This document shows positions 1 through 9,899 of a DNA stretch of 64,000 nt, in pieces. A program made the position numbers and the translations under genes. The notes below the pieces were generated by a model. It was not told the origin of the DNA. It ran no database searches and was given only the letters and a program-made list of their open reading frames with translations. The DNA is from Pararge aegeria (Eukaryota; Arthropoda; Insecta; Lepidoptera; Nymphalidae). Where the stretch lies: assembly GCF_905163445.1 (NCBI RefSeq), contig NC_053194.1:17154921-17218920 (forward strand). The letters run 5' to 3'. Within the stretch, counting starts at the first letter, position 1, and each line of letters begins with the position of its first letter.

Positions 1-947
1 CGCTTTATTTTCCTATGTTATATAGTTCAATCTTAACCTTTCTACTAACATATTCGGAGCCCTTGTAAGATTCCTTTGGGCCTTGAACCCGGTTTTATTA
101 TGGTTTCCAACCATTTTGATCGTTGTTTTTTTTTTTGTATCTTGTTTTATTTTAATTAATATTTTTGAATGTATTTAGATTTCTTGATAAATATCTAGTG
201 AACAGTGGTAAATTTTGAGGTGGGCGTGATCTCTGTTACGCAGTTTCATACTTTTACAGTGATCATCGTTTCATTCATTAGTTGTTAAGTTATGTTATTG
301 TTCACAAATAAATAAATAAAAAAAAATAAAAAAATGCTTGTTGACAGCTTTACAGGTATTATATTTTAATGAAGTACGCATTATTTAATTAACAATACTT
401 TCTTCTGACTCAATGATCACTTGTACCAAATTTCCCATGACTCTATGAGCCCCCTATAAATCGCTTTGCGGTGGCCAATCAAAGATTCTGTCAAACCAAG
501 TGGCGTTAAAATTTTGACAAACTGCCGAGAGGTTTGTGGTACAAAGCATAAGCGAATCAGGTTTGTCAAGAGATTTAAATCAGGTATGTATTTGTTTTAC
601 TCCATTAGATATTTCAGTACACAACTGGAAAATTTCGGTAACAGTTTTGAAATTACAGTTGATTCTGATAAAAATATTTTAATTTGTATGGCGAACCAAT
701 AATCCAGACCAAATATTTCAAAATTGAAGTGTCCGTTTATAATGTTTTAATGACAGCTTTTTACTATATACACATGAAAGTAAGATATGTACTATATATA
801 TTACATAAAAATTTTACAAAAAGTTATAGTCAGTGCCTCTAATAATAACGTAACTCGGGATGACCCCCATACATATTTCTGACTAAATTCAAAGGAGATA
901 TTTACCTATGTCGGAAGGTGGAGATAGAACAGTATAAGGAATACTTT
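1..947. other. AT-rich stretch with no recognised feature
   Basis: I see no gene, SINE head or LINE tail here. The one open frame of note (466-702, 78 codons) has no recognisable domain and lies in AT-rich sequence where such frames arise by chance. Confidence 0.5.
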
Positions 948-1230
948 TTTTATGTTTATAGACGAGCGCTTGACTGCAATCACACCTGATGGCACATGTT
1001 GATGCTGCCTAAAGTAGAGCGCTTGCCCAGAAGTTTCCTATTCGCTCTTGATTTGAACATACTCATATTGTAGGTACTGGGGAAAATGGAAGCTGGAAGG
1101 GCATTCAGACACACAGGAATAGGTCTCGTTTGTTCGCAAAGTTTTGAAATTAGATTGAGTCATGTCAAGCTCCTAACCATTTTATGCTAAAAGGAAGTAA
1201 TTCGATCGACACAAGCACCACCCAGACAAA
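948..1230 (-). repeat. Repeat-I copy (T-rich start, dispersed repeat)
   Basis: After a T-run, the segment reading gcgcttgactgcaatcacac shares its order of words with 55338-55570: gcttgactgcaatca, then cacctgatg, then gcttgcc.aga, then ttcnctcttgatttgaa, then ggtac.ggg. The poly-T edge suggests a retroposed element on the minus strand. The class is not established. Boundaries are approximate. Confidence 0.45.
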
Positions 1231-1500
1231 TCTTCTATAGTCGGCCATATACGCCAAGCGGAGTGCACGGGCCTAAATGTATCGCCTCCTTACCGGGATG
1301 GGGTTCGCAATTTCATAGCGTCGCCCTGCTGGTAATTTCCTGTCTGTGTAGTCCCACGTCCTCAACGATGACCTCACCACACGAGCGGTAATCGATACGT
1401 TTGGTGGTCCTTGCGTCAACCTTCTTATCTGCCCCGTCCTGCGCTTTGCTGCGTTTGTGGGAGCGACATCAGAAGCTTAAGAAAACACTGTATTAAACTG
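1231..1500. other. GC-richer unidentified stretch, probable repeat remnant
   Basis: This stretch is clearly richer in G and C than its surroundings and follows repeat-I without a visible break. Neither strand keeps a long open frame. It may be the rest of the repeat-I element or a decayed LINE. I cannot identify it. Confidence 0.25.
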
Positions 1501-2317
1501 AGCAGCCGGTTATTTAAATATCGCTAGATGTTGAACATTTTGTACTCAAAATAATCTACTCAGCAAATAAACCACGCTAGCAGCTTATGATTTGGACTGC
1601 AATTCGTACTCTTGCACAATGTCACCCTTGCCACAAACGAATAAAATGCTATTGTACTATTCCACCGATAATAGCTATTCGCATTGTGACATTTAGCAGC
1701 GGAGTTTTTATACCTTTTTGTACCTTTCTACCTTCTTTAGCCTTTGTCGACAATCCCTTTATAGCTATTGTTTCCTTTGGAGATTGAGAGCCGATTGTTG
1801 CTTTTTGTTTACTTTCTTGTTTGCTTTACATTTAATAATTTATTTTTGACAATTGCTTTTGTTTAGTGTGTTTAATTATATTTCCGATAACTTGATTTTA
1901 TTTTGACTAGTTAAAGAGCCTGATTGATTTTAAATTCATCTTTACTCTTGAGTATTGGTTTCAAACGCATAACCTTCTTTGTCTATTAGATTATTATTTG
2001 TACTCGTTCATTTTAGCAATATGGTGTATCTATCAAGGATAGTCTCATGTTCCGAAGGGCGATGTTGGCTCGAGATAGGTTAGGTTGGATAGTTGACTTT
2101 AGCAACGTTATTATAAACATAAAAGGTATTATTTTCATCATCATCATCCTTAGCTTATGTATGCGCCACTGATGAGTTAGTACTGATCACCATCTAGAGT
2201 ATCACCGTTTTTTAGTAAAAACGGTGATGCTTTAGGCAGTAATATTTCGACTTCCGGTTTGAGGTTACTGAGTTCCATTCCCGGTTCGCACGGCAAATCT
2301 GTCTGTTTATTGTAGTG
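1501..2317. other. No gene seen; one short perfect hairpin
   Basis: AT-rich DNA without a recognisable repeat. It contains a perfect hairpin with 12-bp arms at 2201-2212 and 2217-2228 (atcaccgttttt / aaaaacggtgat, 4-nt loop). Confidence 0.4.
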
Positions 2318-2395
2318 ATTCAACCACCGGTTCGGAAAGCAGATTCTACTGAGAAGAAACCGGCAAGAAACTCAGCAGTTGCCCTTTTGTTATTT
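2318..2395 (-). repeat. LINE-E 3' fragment
   Basis: The words caaccaccggttcggaaagc, agattctac, gagaag, ccggcaagaaactcag and agttgc match the 3' untranslated part of LINE-E, seen with its coding end at 35728-36143 and 48060-48370. Only about 78 bp remains, in minus orientation. Confidence 0.6.
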
Positions 2396-2610
2396 AAGAA
2401 AATGTTATTCAATGACGTGAATTCTCCAAGTACCTTAGTCGTGCCTAAAGTACGAATAACAAATCGTTATTATGTCAATTCATCATCGTAAAACATGAAA
2501 TGTATGCAAATTACGCAACATTTCCGTGAGGGAATTTTATGAGTACGCCGTTAAAAGGACTCTTGTTCGAAAACAATAAAAGAATAACGTCATGAAAATA
2601 TACCCATCAT

Positions 2611-2701
2611 AGCTAATATTATAAATGCGAAATTGAGTTTATTTGTTTGTCCTTTCTTCACGCTCTAGCTAAGCAACCAATCCAATCCAATCCAATCCAA
2701 T
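2611..2701 (+). repeat. Helitron-like 5' fragment ending in a (TCCAA)n microsatellite
   Basis: Starts with taatattataaatgcgaa followed by tttgtttgtcctt, the same opening as the fuller copy at 19546-19760. It breaks off into about five copies of TCCAA (2677-2701). This start plus a GTTT/GTCC microsatellite is characteristic of short non-autonomous lepidopteran repeats usually placed with Helitrons. That placement is from memory. Confidence 0.45.
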
Positions 2702-2702
2702 C

Positions 2703-2933
2703 ATAACTAATAATAATAAATAATATACTATGACAAAACACACATCGCAATCTAGCCCCAAAGTAAGCGTGGCTTGTTCTATGGATACTATGATGGCTGA
2801 TGAATATTTTAATGTATAATATTCATAAGTACTTATAATATGCAAATAAACACCAAGACACTGAAAAACATTCATGTTCATCACACAAATAGTTTCTAGT
2901 AGGCTCGCTGCCCAATGCACTAATTGGCTGTCA
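2703..2933 (-). repeat. SINE-C copy, decayed tRNA-like head
   Basis: Minus-strand copy. The body words tctagccccaaagtaagcgt, ggcttgt, cactgaaaaacattcatgtt and catcacacaaa are clear. The tRNA-like head (2880-2933) is heavily mutated: the B-box region is lost and only gctgcccaatgc..aattggc remains recognisable. Confidence 0.7.
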
Positions 2934-3219
2934 CTATTAATATATGGCGTCAATGCAAATCCACCAATAGCGTTGATTAAAAAACATTTACCCATGATGG
3001 TATCTAGATGGATGTCGAACTTTGGTTTTTTTTAAATCTTGATTGATATTTATTACAATATTATGCATATGACAGTCCTATAGTACCTATTCACTAATAT
3101 AACAAACAAAAAAAAAAATATTTCTACTCTTATTTTATAATATTAGTATTTATAAATCACAACTGTTTAATCCTTAAATGCTAACTTATCTACTCCTTAA
3201 CCTGTATATATGAAAATGA

Positions 3220-3600
3220 AATAGAATTTTAGTTGGTAATTTGGATTTTTATTAGCTTTAATTTGCGGAAAGTCATGATTTATTATGAAAATTAAGCTCA
3301 ATTTGGCATACTCTGCAAAAAGAAGGAGAATCAGTGTGGTATAGTTTAAATTCAATCTTCGTTCTACACCCCAAACAGATCTTCTGCAATTTACTCTGTA
3401 CGTACGTGTACGTATTGTTAAATTTAACAATTATTCATTGTAGAGTCAACACCTTCTGAGAATGCCCTGCGTGCGTACAGAGTACATTGCCGAAGATCTG
3501 TTTAGTGTGAAGTATAAAGATTGAAGATTATAAATAACAGCATACAGATTTTCCTGCTTTTCCCGGAGTATTGTAAATTAAGTTTAATTTTCATATCATA
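3220..3600. repeat. Head-to-head inverted pair of repeat-F
   Basis: The right half (about 3425-3600, plus) reads attcattgtagagtcaacac, gccgaagatctgttt, aagattgaag, cagattttcctgcttttc. This is the repeat-F order found at 13945, 18690, 31222 and 40013. The left half (about 3225-3410) carries the same words reverse-complemented (aaacagatcttctgc, caatcttcg, aaggagaatc, aattaagctcaattt). The arms are imperfect and separated by roughly 20-60 bp. Confidence 0.55.
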
Positions 3601-4107
3601 TTTATATGTTTCCGTCATTATCAACGTGATATTTGTTTAGTTAATCAAAATCAGTCAATCCATCTTAAGTCAAGACATTAACCCTTCATGTATGAACCCC
3701 TGTAGGGCTAAATTTAACACGTGTGAGTGTTCCATGGTGTTTTGATGGTGTTTCTAATGGTTGACAAACGTTGCTAATTTGACACATTGAAGTAGTTTTT
3801 TCGCTTTAATTCTGTTAGGACAGGCGGTTTAATAAAACAGGAGATTGTTAGGGTTTAGGGAGAGGAAAAAAAGTGCTGCAAATTGGTGCTCATTCTAATA
3901 TACCTGCACACATATCTTATATACCATACGTACTCTCTCGTTACCTTATTAATTAGTGAATTATTTTTAGATATTTATTTTGTAATGCAGTTATATTTAA
4001 AATGTAATTAATGTTGAAATTATTTGTAAACGGTGTGAAAACCTGCAGCTCGCAACGCTGTTAGCTCGCAACGTAGAAACTTGGACATGAAAAAATGTAT
4101 GAGCCTA
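3601..4107. other. No recognised feature
   Basis: AT-rich sequence with no gene, SINE head or LINE tail that I can recognise on either strand. Confidence 0.4.
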
Positions 4108-4278
4108 AACTTCTCTCAATTTTCATTTAATATATTATCGAATCTTCGTTACAAGCTTTTTTTCTAAATTCTGAATACACGTTCGAATATAAATGAACAC
4201 GCATTTCTTTAGATTGAATATATGTACTTTTTTATTTTTTTTAAATGAATCTATATATATTTACTTCCTAAATTTGTT
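4108..4278 (+). repeat. 171-bp direct repeat, first copy
   Basis: By eye this stretch is identical to 4597-4767 except for one base (A at 4196, T at 4685), with the same homopolymer lengths. The copies are 489 bp apart start to start. It has no coding signal and is very AT-rich. Confidence 0.85.
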
Positions 4279-4384
4279 GGTTTTCCTAAATAAACAAATA
4301 AATAAATATAAACTCAATTGATAGGTTGAAAAATAGAGCAATCTGTACTGTGTAAGATTAAAAGGATAACTTTCAAAAATCTGT

Positions 4385-4500
4385 GTCATTATCATCATCA
4401 TAGCAGCCCACTACCGGTTACAAGGCACGGGTCTCCTCTTACATTGAGACGGGTTAGGGTCGTAGTCCACCAAGTTGGCCCAGTGCGGATTGGTGGAAAA
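4385..4500 (-). repeat. SINE-B 3' half
   Basis: Reads catcatcatagcagcccac, aaggcacgggtctcctc, gtagtccaccaagttggccc, agtgcggattggtgga. This is the reverse complement of the SINE-B tail, which ends in (ATG)n. The tRNA-like head is absent. The fragment lies in the spacer between the two 171-bp direct repeats. Confidence 0.75.
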
Positions 4501-4596
4501 TTTGTGTAATTGGCAACAAATTTATAGCTCTCTTTTTACTTCCAGCTAAATTCTATCTTTTTTCTTTCTCATGTAACGAAATTAAATGTTCTTTTG

Positions 4597-4767
4597 AACT
4601 TCTCTCAATTTTCATTTAATATATTATCGAATCTTCGTTACAAGCTTTTTTTCTAAATTCTGAATACACGTTCGAATATAAATGTACACGCATTTCTTTA
4701 GATTGAATATATGTACTTTTTTATTTTTTTTAAATGAATCTATATATATTTACTTCCTAAATTTGTT
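4597..4767 (+). repeat. 171-bp direct repeat, second copy
   Basis: Second copy of 4108-4278 with a single base difference. An open frame at 4682-4993 runs through its end but is AT-rich low-complexity sequence with no domain, so I do not call it a gene. Confidence 0.85.
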
Positions 4768-5220
4768 TGGCCACACCCTTATTCGTTTTTCTCTCACGTC
4801 CGAAAGTGAGCTGGTGGCAAATGCTTTAGCATTAAGTCCGCCTTTTGTAAACAGTTTTTTGAATTTTTACACTTTAAGTGTTAAAATAAAAAAATCGCTT
4901 AAAAAGTTTAACTTTAAAAAAAAATCAAAAAATGTATTTAATGTTGCCTTTAATATTTTGCACTTTAGCACAATCTTGACTGACTGGTTATGATATATAT
5001 ATGATATATGATAACTGATGGATATGAAAACGCATTCTGACAAGAAATAACTAACTAATAAAAGCGGTCAACAGCTAGTAATATTAATAAATATGAAGAA
5101 GTGAGATTAGAAAAAATATATTTGACCCACAGATAATATACTGACGTGCAATAACGTTAATTAAAAGGATTGCGCGACTGATTCTACAAAAGAATAACAT
5201 TACACGATATATGAAATGAA
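4768..5220. other. No recognised feature
   Basis: AT-rich spacer between the second direct repeat and the first LINE. Nothing recognisable on either strand. Confidence 0.4.
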
Positions 5221-5513
5221 ATTCTGGATGTGTCACGGCAAAACACAATTAGTTCTGCGCACTCGCTGTGCACCGTCATAGCTCGTTGAGGGGGATGTTA
5301 GTGTGTCCAGATCGCACGTTTTACTCGGACACACTCTGAGGGCGTCTGTGGTCTTGAGTGAGATTTTTCTTGGAGATAAGAGAACAGTAGTAAAGTACCC
5401 ACAGAGTAAGCACATGCGAGCAAAGCTGCAGGCAAACCTAGTGAAAAATAAAAACTGGCAAGTACTAGTTGGATTCGTTCATTAGGGGGGTTCCGTATAA
5501 CGTAGCAATATAA

Positions 5514-5651
5514 CTCCCATTATATCTAGATGAGAATCTCTGGCCACAGGGAATAATTTTTCGTCGGTTTGTGCATTTCAAACATAAGCGTCTGAACGAA
5601 ACGCCTGTTACAGAGGTCCCGCTGAATAATACACCTACTGTTAATGGATAA
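5514..5651 (+). pseudogene. ORF1 C-terminal remnant of the LINE
   Basis: One frame just before ORF2 reads LPLYLDENLWPQGIIFRRFV and continues for about 25 more residues to a TAA at 5649-5651. The pattern of acidic residues, then a W-P-x-G-[IV] turn, then basic and aromatic residues resembles the C-terminus of LINE ORF1 proteins (nucleic-acid-binding chaperones of the RNP). The same frame is closed by a TAA at 5511-5513 after ...PYNVAI, so ORF1 is broken in this copy. The stop overlaps the ORF2 start: ATG at 5644 and TAA at 5649 share 8 nt, an arrangement that suits termination-reinitiation. The assignment rests on this short stretch, so it is moderate. Confidence 0.5.
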
Positions 5652-8436
5652 AGGTTTCTTATGTAATTTTGTTACTTTTAATTGCAAGAGCGTGAAGCGA
5701 TCTGCACAATGTATTAGTGAGTTATGTAAAACTTCAGATATAATTGCACTTCAAGAACACTGGTTGCTCCCGGAAGAATTGTCTTTTCTTGACACTTTGT
5801 GCGATGACTTCAGCGCCACGGGAGTGTCTGCGGTGGACACATCGGCGGGTATTCTACGTGGAAGACCTTATGGAGGGGTCGCGCTGCTGTGGAGGCGTAG
5901 CGTCTTTCAAAAAGTGTCAGTGATTCAGTGTAACAATCGGCGCATCTGTGCTATAAAGGTAGTGTTACATGAAAAATCGTTTATCGTGATGAGTGTATAT
6001 ATGCCTACGGATGTGATTGCTAACCTAGCGGATTTCACGGACATTCTAAGCTCGGTGAGTGCCATTATTGAGACCTACGGGGAAAGTTGTGTATATATAC
6101 TTGGGGACTACAATGCGCACCCTTCGGAGCGCTTTTATCATAAACTTACTCAGTTCTGCATAGAACGAGAATGGAGCTGTATAGATGCGGAAGTGCTAGG
6201 TCCGAGGTCGAATACCTATACTTTTTTAAGCGAAGCACACGGGTCTAAGCGGTGGCTCGATCACTGCCTAGTAACTAAAGCAGCGGCAGACTCCGTGCGC
6301 AATGTGTCAGTTCTATACGATGTGTTGTGGTCGGATCATTTCCCTCTGGTAGTGGAATGTAATATTGACGTTTTGATACCTAAGAGAGCGGATTGTAATA
6401 CCTATTTAAATGAGATTTACTGGGGTGAGCGAAATCAACATCAAATAGACACATACCAGAGGGAATGTCACGAGAGGCTGAGGATGATTAACTTCCCACA
6501 GGAGCTTCACGGTTGCTGTGATCGTACATGCAGTGACATCAGGCATAGAGATGTAATAACTCAGTTGTACAGCAACATCGTTCAGGCCTTGATAGAATCG
6601 TCACTGGTAGGTCGAGAGAGCACTAGGCGCGTAAAAAGAAAGAAGGTCCTTGGTTGGAATAAGCACGTAGCCGAAGCTCACGGGATGGCCAGGCAAAAAT
6701 TTTTGTTATGGTCGTGGTACGGTAAACCAACTTCGGGAATTATTTATAGAGAAATGTGTGAGGCTAGAAAAATTTTCAAATCTCGTTTGAAATGGTGCCA
6801 AAACCATGAAGAGCAAATTAAGTTGGATATTCTAGCCTCGCATCACTCAAAAAACGATTTTCGCGGATTTTGGAAACATACAAATAAAATGAATAACAAA
6901 CCGTCACTGCCTGTGAGCGTTGGTGGCGTGTGTGAGCCAGACAAGATTTCCGATCTTTTCATGGAGCACTTCGTAGTTAAATCACCCCGGGGTCCTTCAC
7001 AAACGATGCTTGATGTTGAGGCCAGTATTGAAATGGAAATTCAATTTAAGTGTAAAGACGTTGCTCACACAATTAAGCATATGACCAGAGGAAAATCTCC
7101 AGGTCATGATGGACTCAGCATTGAGCATCTACAGTATGCTGGGCCACATTTACCCAGAGTGCTCACAATGCTCTATAATATTTGTATGAGCCACAGTTTT
7201 ATGCCTAGTGAGATGATGAGGACTATAGTTGTACCTATTGTGAAAAACAAAACCGGCGACTTAGCGGACAAAAACAACTATAGGCCTATCTCATTGGCAA
7301 CGGTCATCTCGAAGGTGTTTGACAGCATGCTTAATAACCAACTGAATAAGTTATTTAGGCCACATGACAACCAGTTTGGATTTCAACCTGGAGTGTCGAC
7401 GGAGAGCGCTGTGCTTGGTCTTAAGCATGCTGTCACATACTATACGAAGCGTAAGACTCCAATTTACGCCTGCTTTCTGGACCTATCCAAGGCTTTTGAC
7501 CTGGTATCTTATGATATCTTATGGAGAAAACTGGAAGGAATTAAAGTTCCACTGGAACTCATCAATATTTTCAAATATTGGTATGGAAACCAGGTCAACA
7601 GCGTGCGATGGGCGGGCGTATTATCACGTCCGTATCTGTTGGAGTGCGGGGTGAGGCAGGGGGGTTTGACTTCACCTACGCTCTTCAACCTATATGTGAA
7701 CGAGTTGCTCGGCGAGCTCAGCAGCACCAGGACCGGCTGTTACATAGATGGGGTTTGTTTGAATAACATTAGCTACGCTGATGACATGGTGCTGGTGAGT
7801 GCGTCGGTTTGTGGCCTGAGAAAACTGTTGGCGATTTGTGAAGCTTTTGTGGAAAAACACGGTCTTACTTATAATGTAAAGAAAAGTGTGGTAATGGTCT
7901 TTGAGGCCATGGGCAAAACACAGAAGAAAGTTCCACCCATCTTTCTAAATGGAAATGCACTAGAAAGAGTGTATCAATATAAATATCTAGGGCATATGTT
8001 GACCCCTGACCTCAAAGACGATACTGACATCGAGAGGGAACGGAGAGCAGTGTCAGTGAGAGCGAATATGCTGGCTCGCAGGTTTGCACGTTGTTCCACC
8101 AATGTAAAGATAACTTTGTTTAGAGCCTATTGTACATCCTTTTACACGTGCAACCTGTGGGTCAAGTACTCCACAAAATCGTACAGCGCTCTCCGTGTCC
8201 AGTATAACAATGCCTTCAGGGTGCTGATGGGGCTGCCCCGGTATTGCAGCGCATCAGGGATGTTTGCGGCGGCGCAAGTTGATTGTTTTTATGCGACAAT
8301 GCGTAAAAGATGCGGATCCCTGGTGCGTAGATTGCGGAGCAGTTCCAACAGCATTCTGAAATTGATTGCCAGTCGATTGGACTGTGTATATGTAAATCAT
8401 TGCTGCGTCGTTTCTAATGGAATGGTGCAGCGATGA
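5644..8436 (+). CDS. LINE ORF2: APE endonuclease / reverse transcriptase
   Basis: 930 codons with no interruption. The protein nicks target DNA and copies its own RNA onto the nick. Residues ~1-245 form an APE-type endonuclease: N-terminal FVTFNCKSV, ALQEHWL with the catalytic Glu, GDYNAH near residue 155, and a closing SDHFPLV at ~230. The RT domain spans about 470-790: GKSPGHDGLSIEHL, NNYRPISLATVISKVFD, FLDLSKAFD with the first catalytic Asp, GVRQGGLTSPTLFN, and the active-site YADD at 711-714 (7774-7785). A thumb/C-terminal region with KYLGHML follows. The length is normal for ORF2 of this class. The ATG at 5644 is preferred because it overlaps the ORF1 stop and directly precedes the endonuclease start. 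All catalytic motifs I can check are present, so this copy may be young. No C-terminal zinc knuckle is obvious. Confidence 0.93.
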   Translation: MDKGFLCNFVTFNCKSVKRSAQCISELCKTSDIIALQEHWLLPEELSFLDTLCDDFSATGVSAVDTSAGILRGRPYGGVALLWRRSVFQKVSVIQCNNRRICAIKVVLHEKSFIVMSVYMPTDVIANLADFTDILSSVSAIIETYGESCVYILGDYNAHPSERFYHKLTQFCIEREWSCIDAEVLGPRSNTYTFLSEAHGSKRWLDHCLVTKAAADSVRNVSVLYDVLWSDHFPLVVECNIDVLIPKRADCNTYLNEIYWGERNQHQIDTYQRECHERLRMINFPQELHGCCDRTCSDIRHRDVITQLYSNIVQALIESSLVGRESTRRVKRKKVLGWNKHVAEAHGMARQKFLLWSWYGKPTSGIIYREMCEARKIFKSRLKWCQNHEEQIKLDILASHHSKNDFRGFWKHTNKMNNKPSLPVSVGGVCEPDKISDLFMEHFVVKSPRGPSQTMLDVEASIEMEIQFKCKDVAHTIKHMTRGKSPGHDGLSIEHLQYAGPHLPRVLTMLYNICMSHSFMPSEMMRTIVVPIVKNKTGDLADKNNYRPISLATVISKVFDSMLNNQLNKLFRPHDNQFGFQPGVSTESAVLGLKHAVTYYTKRKTPIYACFLDLSKAFDLVSYDILWRKLEGIKVPLELINIFKYWYGNQVNSVRWAGVLSRPYLLECGVRQGGLTSPTLFNLYVNELLGELSSTRTGCYIDGVCLNNISYADDMVLVSASVCGLRKLLAICEAFVEKHGLTYNVKKSVVMVFEAMGKTQKKVPPIFLNGNALERVYQYKYLGHMLTPDLKDDTDIERERRAVSVRANMLARRFARCSTNVKITLFRAYCTSFYTCNLWVKYSTKSYSALRVQYNNAFRVLMGLPRYCSASGMFAAAQVDCFYATMRKRCGSLVRRLRSSSNSILKLIASRLDCVYVNHCCVVSNGMVQR

Positions 8437-8570
8437 CCTACATACTTAATAATTAGGTACTTAGTGTTTTTTAGGTTAATTTACTAACATAGATATAAGC
8501 TTTGTATTACTAACAATATGAGTCTATGTTACTTGAAATAAATATTTATTTATTATTATTTATAATTTTT

Positions 8571-8755
8571 CGTGCCGCTAAGCGATTTAGACATCATAAT
8601 CAAAAGCTATTGTCGCGTAGAAACCGATAAGCGTTATGGGTTAAATTTAACTGCCATACTTCCTAACAGATTAGCCGGCTACCTTAGTAGACTGCATCAT
8701 CACTCATCACCAGATGAGATTACAGTCAAGGGCTAACTTGTAGTGTAATAAAAAA
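8571..8755 (+). repeat. SINE-A 3' half
   Basis: Begins cgtgccgctaagcgatttag and runs through gtagaaaccgat, gattagccggctacctta, gactgcatcatcactcatca, ccagatgagattacagtcaa and gggctaacttgtagtg into A-rich sequence. This is the downstream half of SINE-A (compare 30515-30730 and, inverted, 24810-25070). The tRNA-like head is missing, cut off at the LINE tail. Confidence 0.7.
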
Positions 8756-8998
8756 TATATGAAACACTTAGCAATATAAGCATTATTAAGTAATACTAAA
8801 CACAAAAAAACACGTTTCTTGTATGAGTAGTAGTAAAGCTTTTTGTGACAGAGCTCATCCGGCGAAACATGCTGTGTTACGTCTAAAGTTAATGAATAAC
8901 TCGTACTAACCAAATCCTGTAAATCGGATGACTTGATAAAGTGTTGATAGTTTGCCTCAATACGGGATACGATACACTTTAGTACCTACAAGAAGTAT
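8756..8998. other. No recognised feature
   Basis: AT-rich spacer between a SINE-A fragment and a LINE-D tail. The short minus-strand open frame here has no recognisable domain. Confidence 0.35.
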
Positions 8999-9175
8999 AA
9001 AGTCAAAGTCAAAGTCAAATATTTCTTGATTCAAATAGGCACATAGGAGGCCTTTGATTATATACAAAATGTGAACATAGCAGTGAATTAAAGCTACGAA
9101 GGTTCCAAACGCGCCCTGGTCTAAGAAGAAGCCCACAACAAACTAACTTCGTAGGTTGGTGAGCAATTTAAATAA
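8999..9175 (-). repeat. LINE-D 3' untranslated fragment
   Basis: Starts with tandem aaagtc, then atttcttgattcaaataggc, acataggaggc, agctacgaaggttccaaacg, cgccctggtctaagaagaag and cccacaacaaact. These are the standard reverse-complemented words of the LINE-D 3' end (full version at 48692-48956). No coding end is retained. Confidence 0.75.
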
Positions 9176-9720
9176 ATAGACTACAGAATTTGGGGATAAA
9201 GAAAAAATATTACATGTTTAGCCAGAAAATCACTCAGAAAGCTAAGGGATATATTTCTCGCATTCCATAGGTACTACATAAGTTTCTACCTTGTTCGGAG
9301 GTATCCTTAAAGACCAAAAAATGTGGGGTCCTTAATACAGAAAGTTTTTATATGTCGTGATTAATGTACAGCTATCCAAGATGCGAAATTGGCAGCGAAT
9401 GAGTGTATAAAATGCACGTTTTATTTTTAAAGCGTTATTCATAAATACAAGACCATAAAGAGTAGGATTACTTACGTTCGGTAACCACTGCACTGACCTT
9501 GATACAAATTGGCACATATATAGCTTACTTGCACTGTATATAGCATAATTAACCGGAATCGGCAGAAGTCATCTTGCCTAGTAAAGCAGCGTCACCTACC
9601 GAGTTCAGTTGTCTTTTCACACCATCTATGAATTCATTGTAATATACCCATTAAATTTCTTTCAAATCCGTCCATCCGTTAAGGAAGAGTTAGGTGACAA
9701 ACGCACGTAGAGAAGAAATA
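9176..9720. other. No recognised feature
   Basis: No gene or identifiable repeat. Short frames such as 9332-9517 (minus) have no domain. Confidence 0.35.
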
Positions 9721-9850
9721 TATACAAAGCGTAAATGAAAACCGAAATATTAGTTCACAGGCTTTAGAGGCACATTATTTACTGTCTCTGAGATTTCTCT
9801 GCCATAGTTTTTACTAAAAAACATCAGGTACAGCCTAACATCACATGCAA
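9721..9850. repeat. Diverged dispersed repeat, shared with 29815-29975
   Basis: Shares in order taaatgaaaaccg, aatatt, ttcaca, tttagagg, ctatagtttttatt-like (here ccatagtttttact), aacatcaggtacagcctaac and acatgc-like words with 29815-29975. The class is unknown and the similarity was judged by eye only. Confidence 0.3.
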
Positions 9851-9899
9851 AATAAAAATCAAGTGACTTATTTAATCCATTATAAAGGTACCCGTTGCG

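Larger units (their letters stand above)
5220..8570 (+). mobile_element. APE-type non-LTR retrotransposon with intact ORF2
   Basis: The element holds a decayed ORF1 tail, a complete endonuclease/reverse transcriptase ORF2 and a 3' untranslated region of about 130 bp ending in an A/T simple repeat (aaataaatatttatttatta and following, 8537-8565). The 5' edge is a guess: GC content rises near 5220, but no start or target-site duplication could be fixed. Immediately 3' lies a SINE-A fragment. The protein looks like the CR1/L2/Jockey-type assemblage; I do not assign a clade. Confidence 0.75.

Noticed and set aside
2201..2228. Hairpin followed by T/A run as an intrinsic terminator
   Set aside because: The window is animal DNA and the hairpin is not next to any gene.
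4108..4767. Miniature LTR retrotransposon (TRIM)
   Set aside because: The repeats do not start TG or end CA, and I see no tRNA primer site after the first or purine tract before the second; a plain duplication fits as well.
4682..4993. 103-codon open frame
   Set aside because: Composed of Phe/Leu/Lys/Asn from AT-rich sequence, overlaps a 171-bp non-coding duplication and has no domain.
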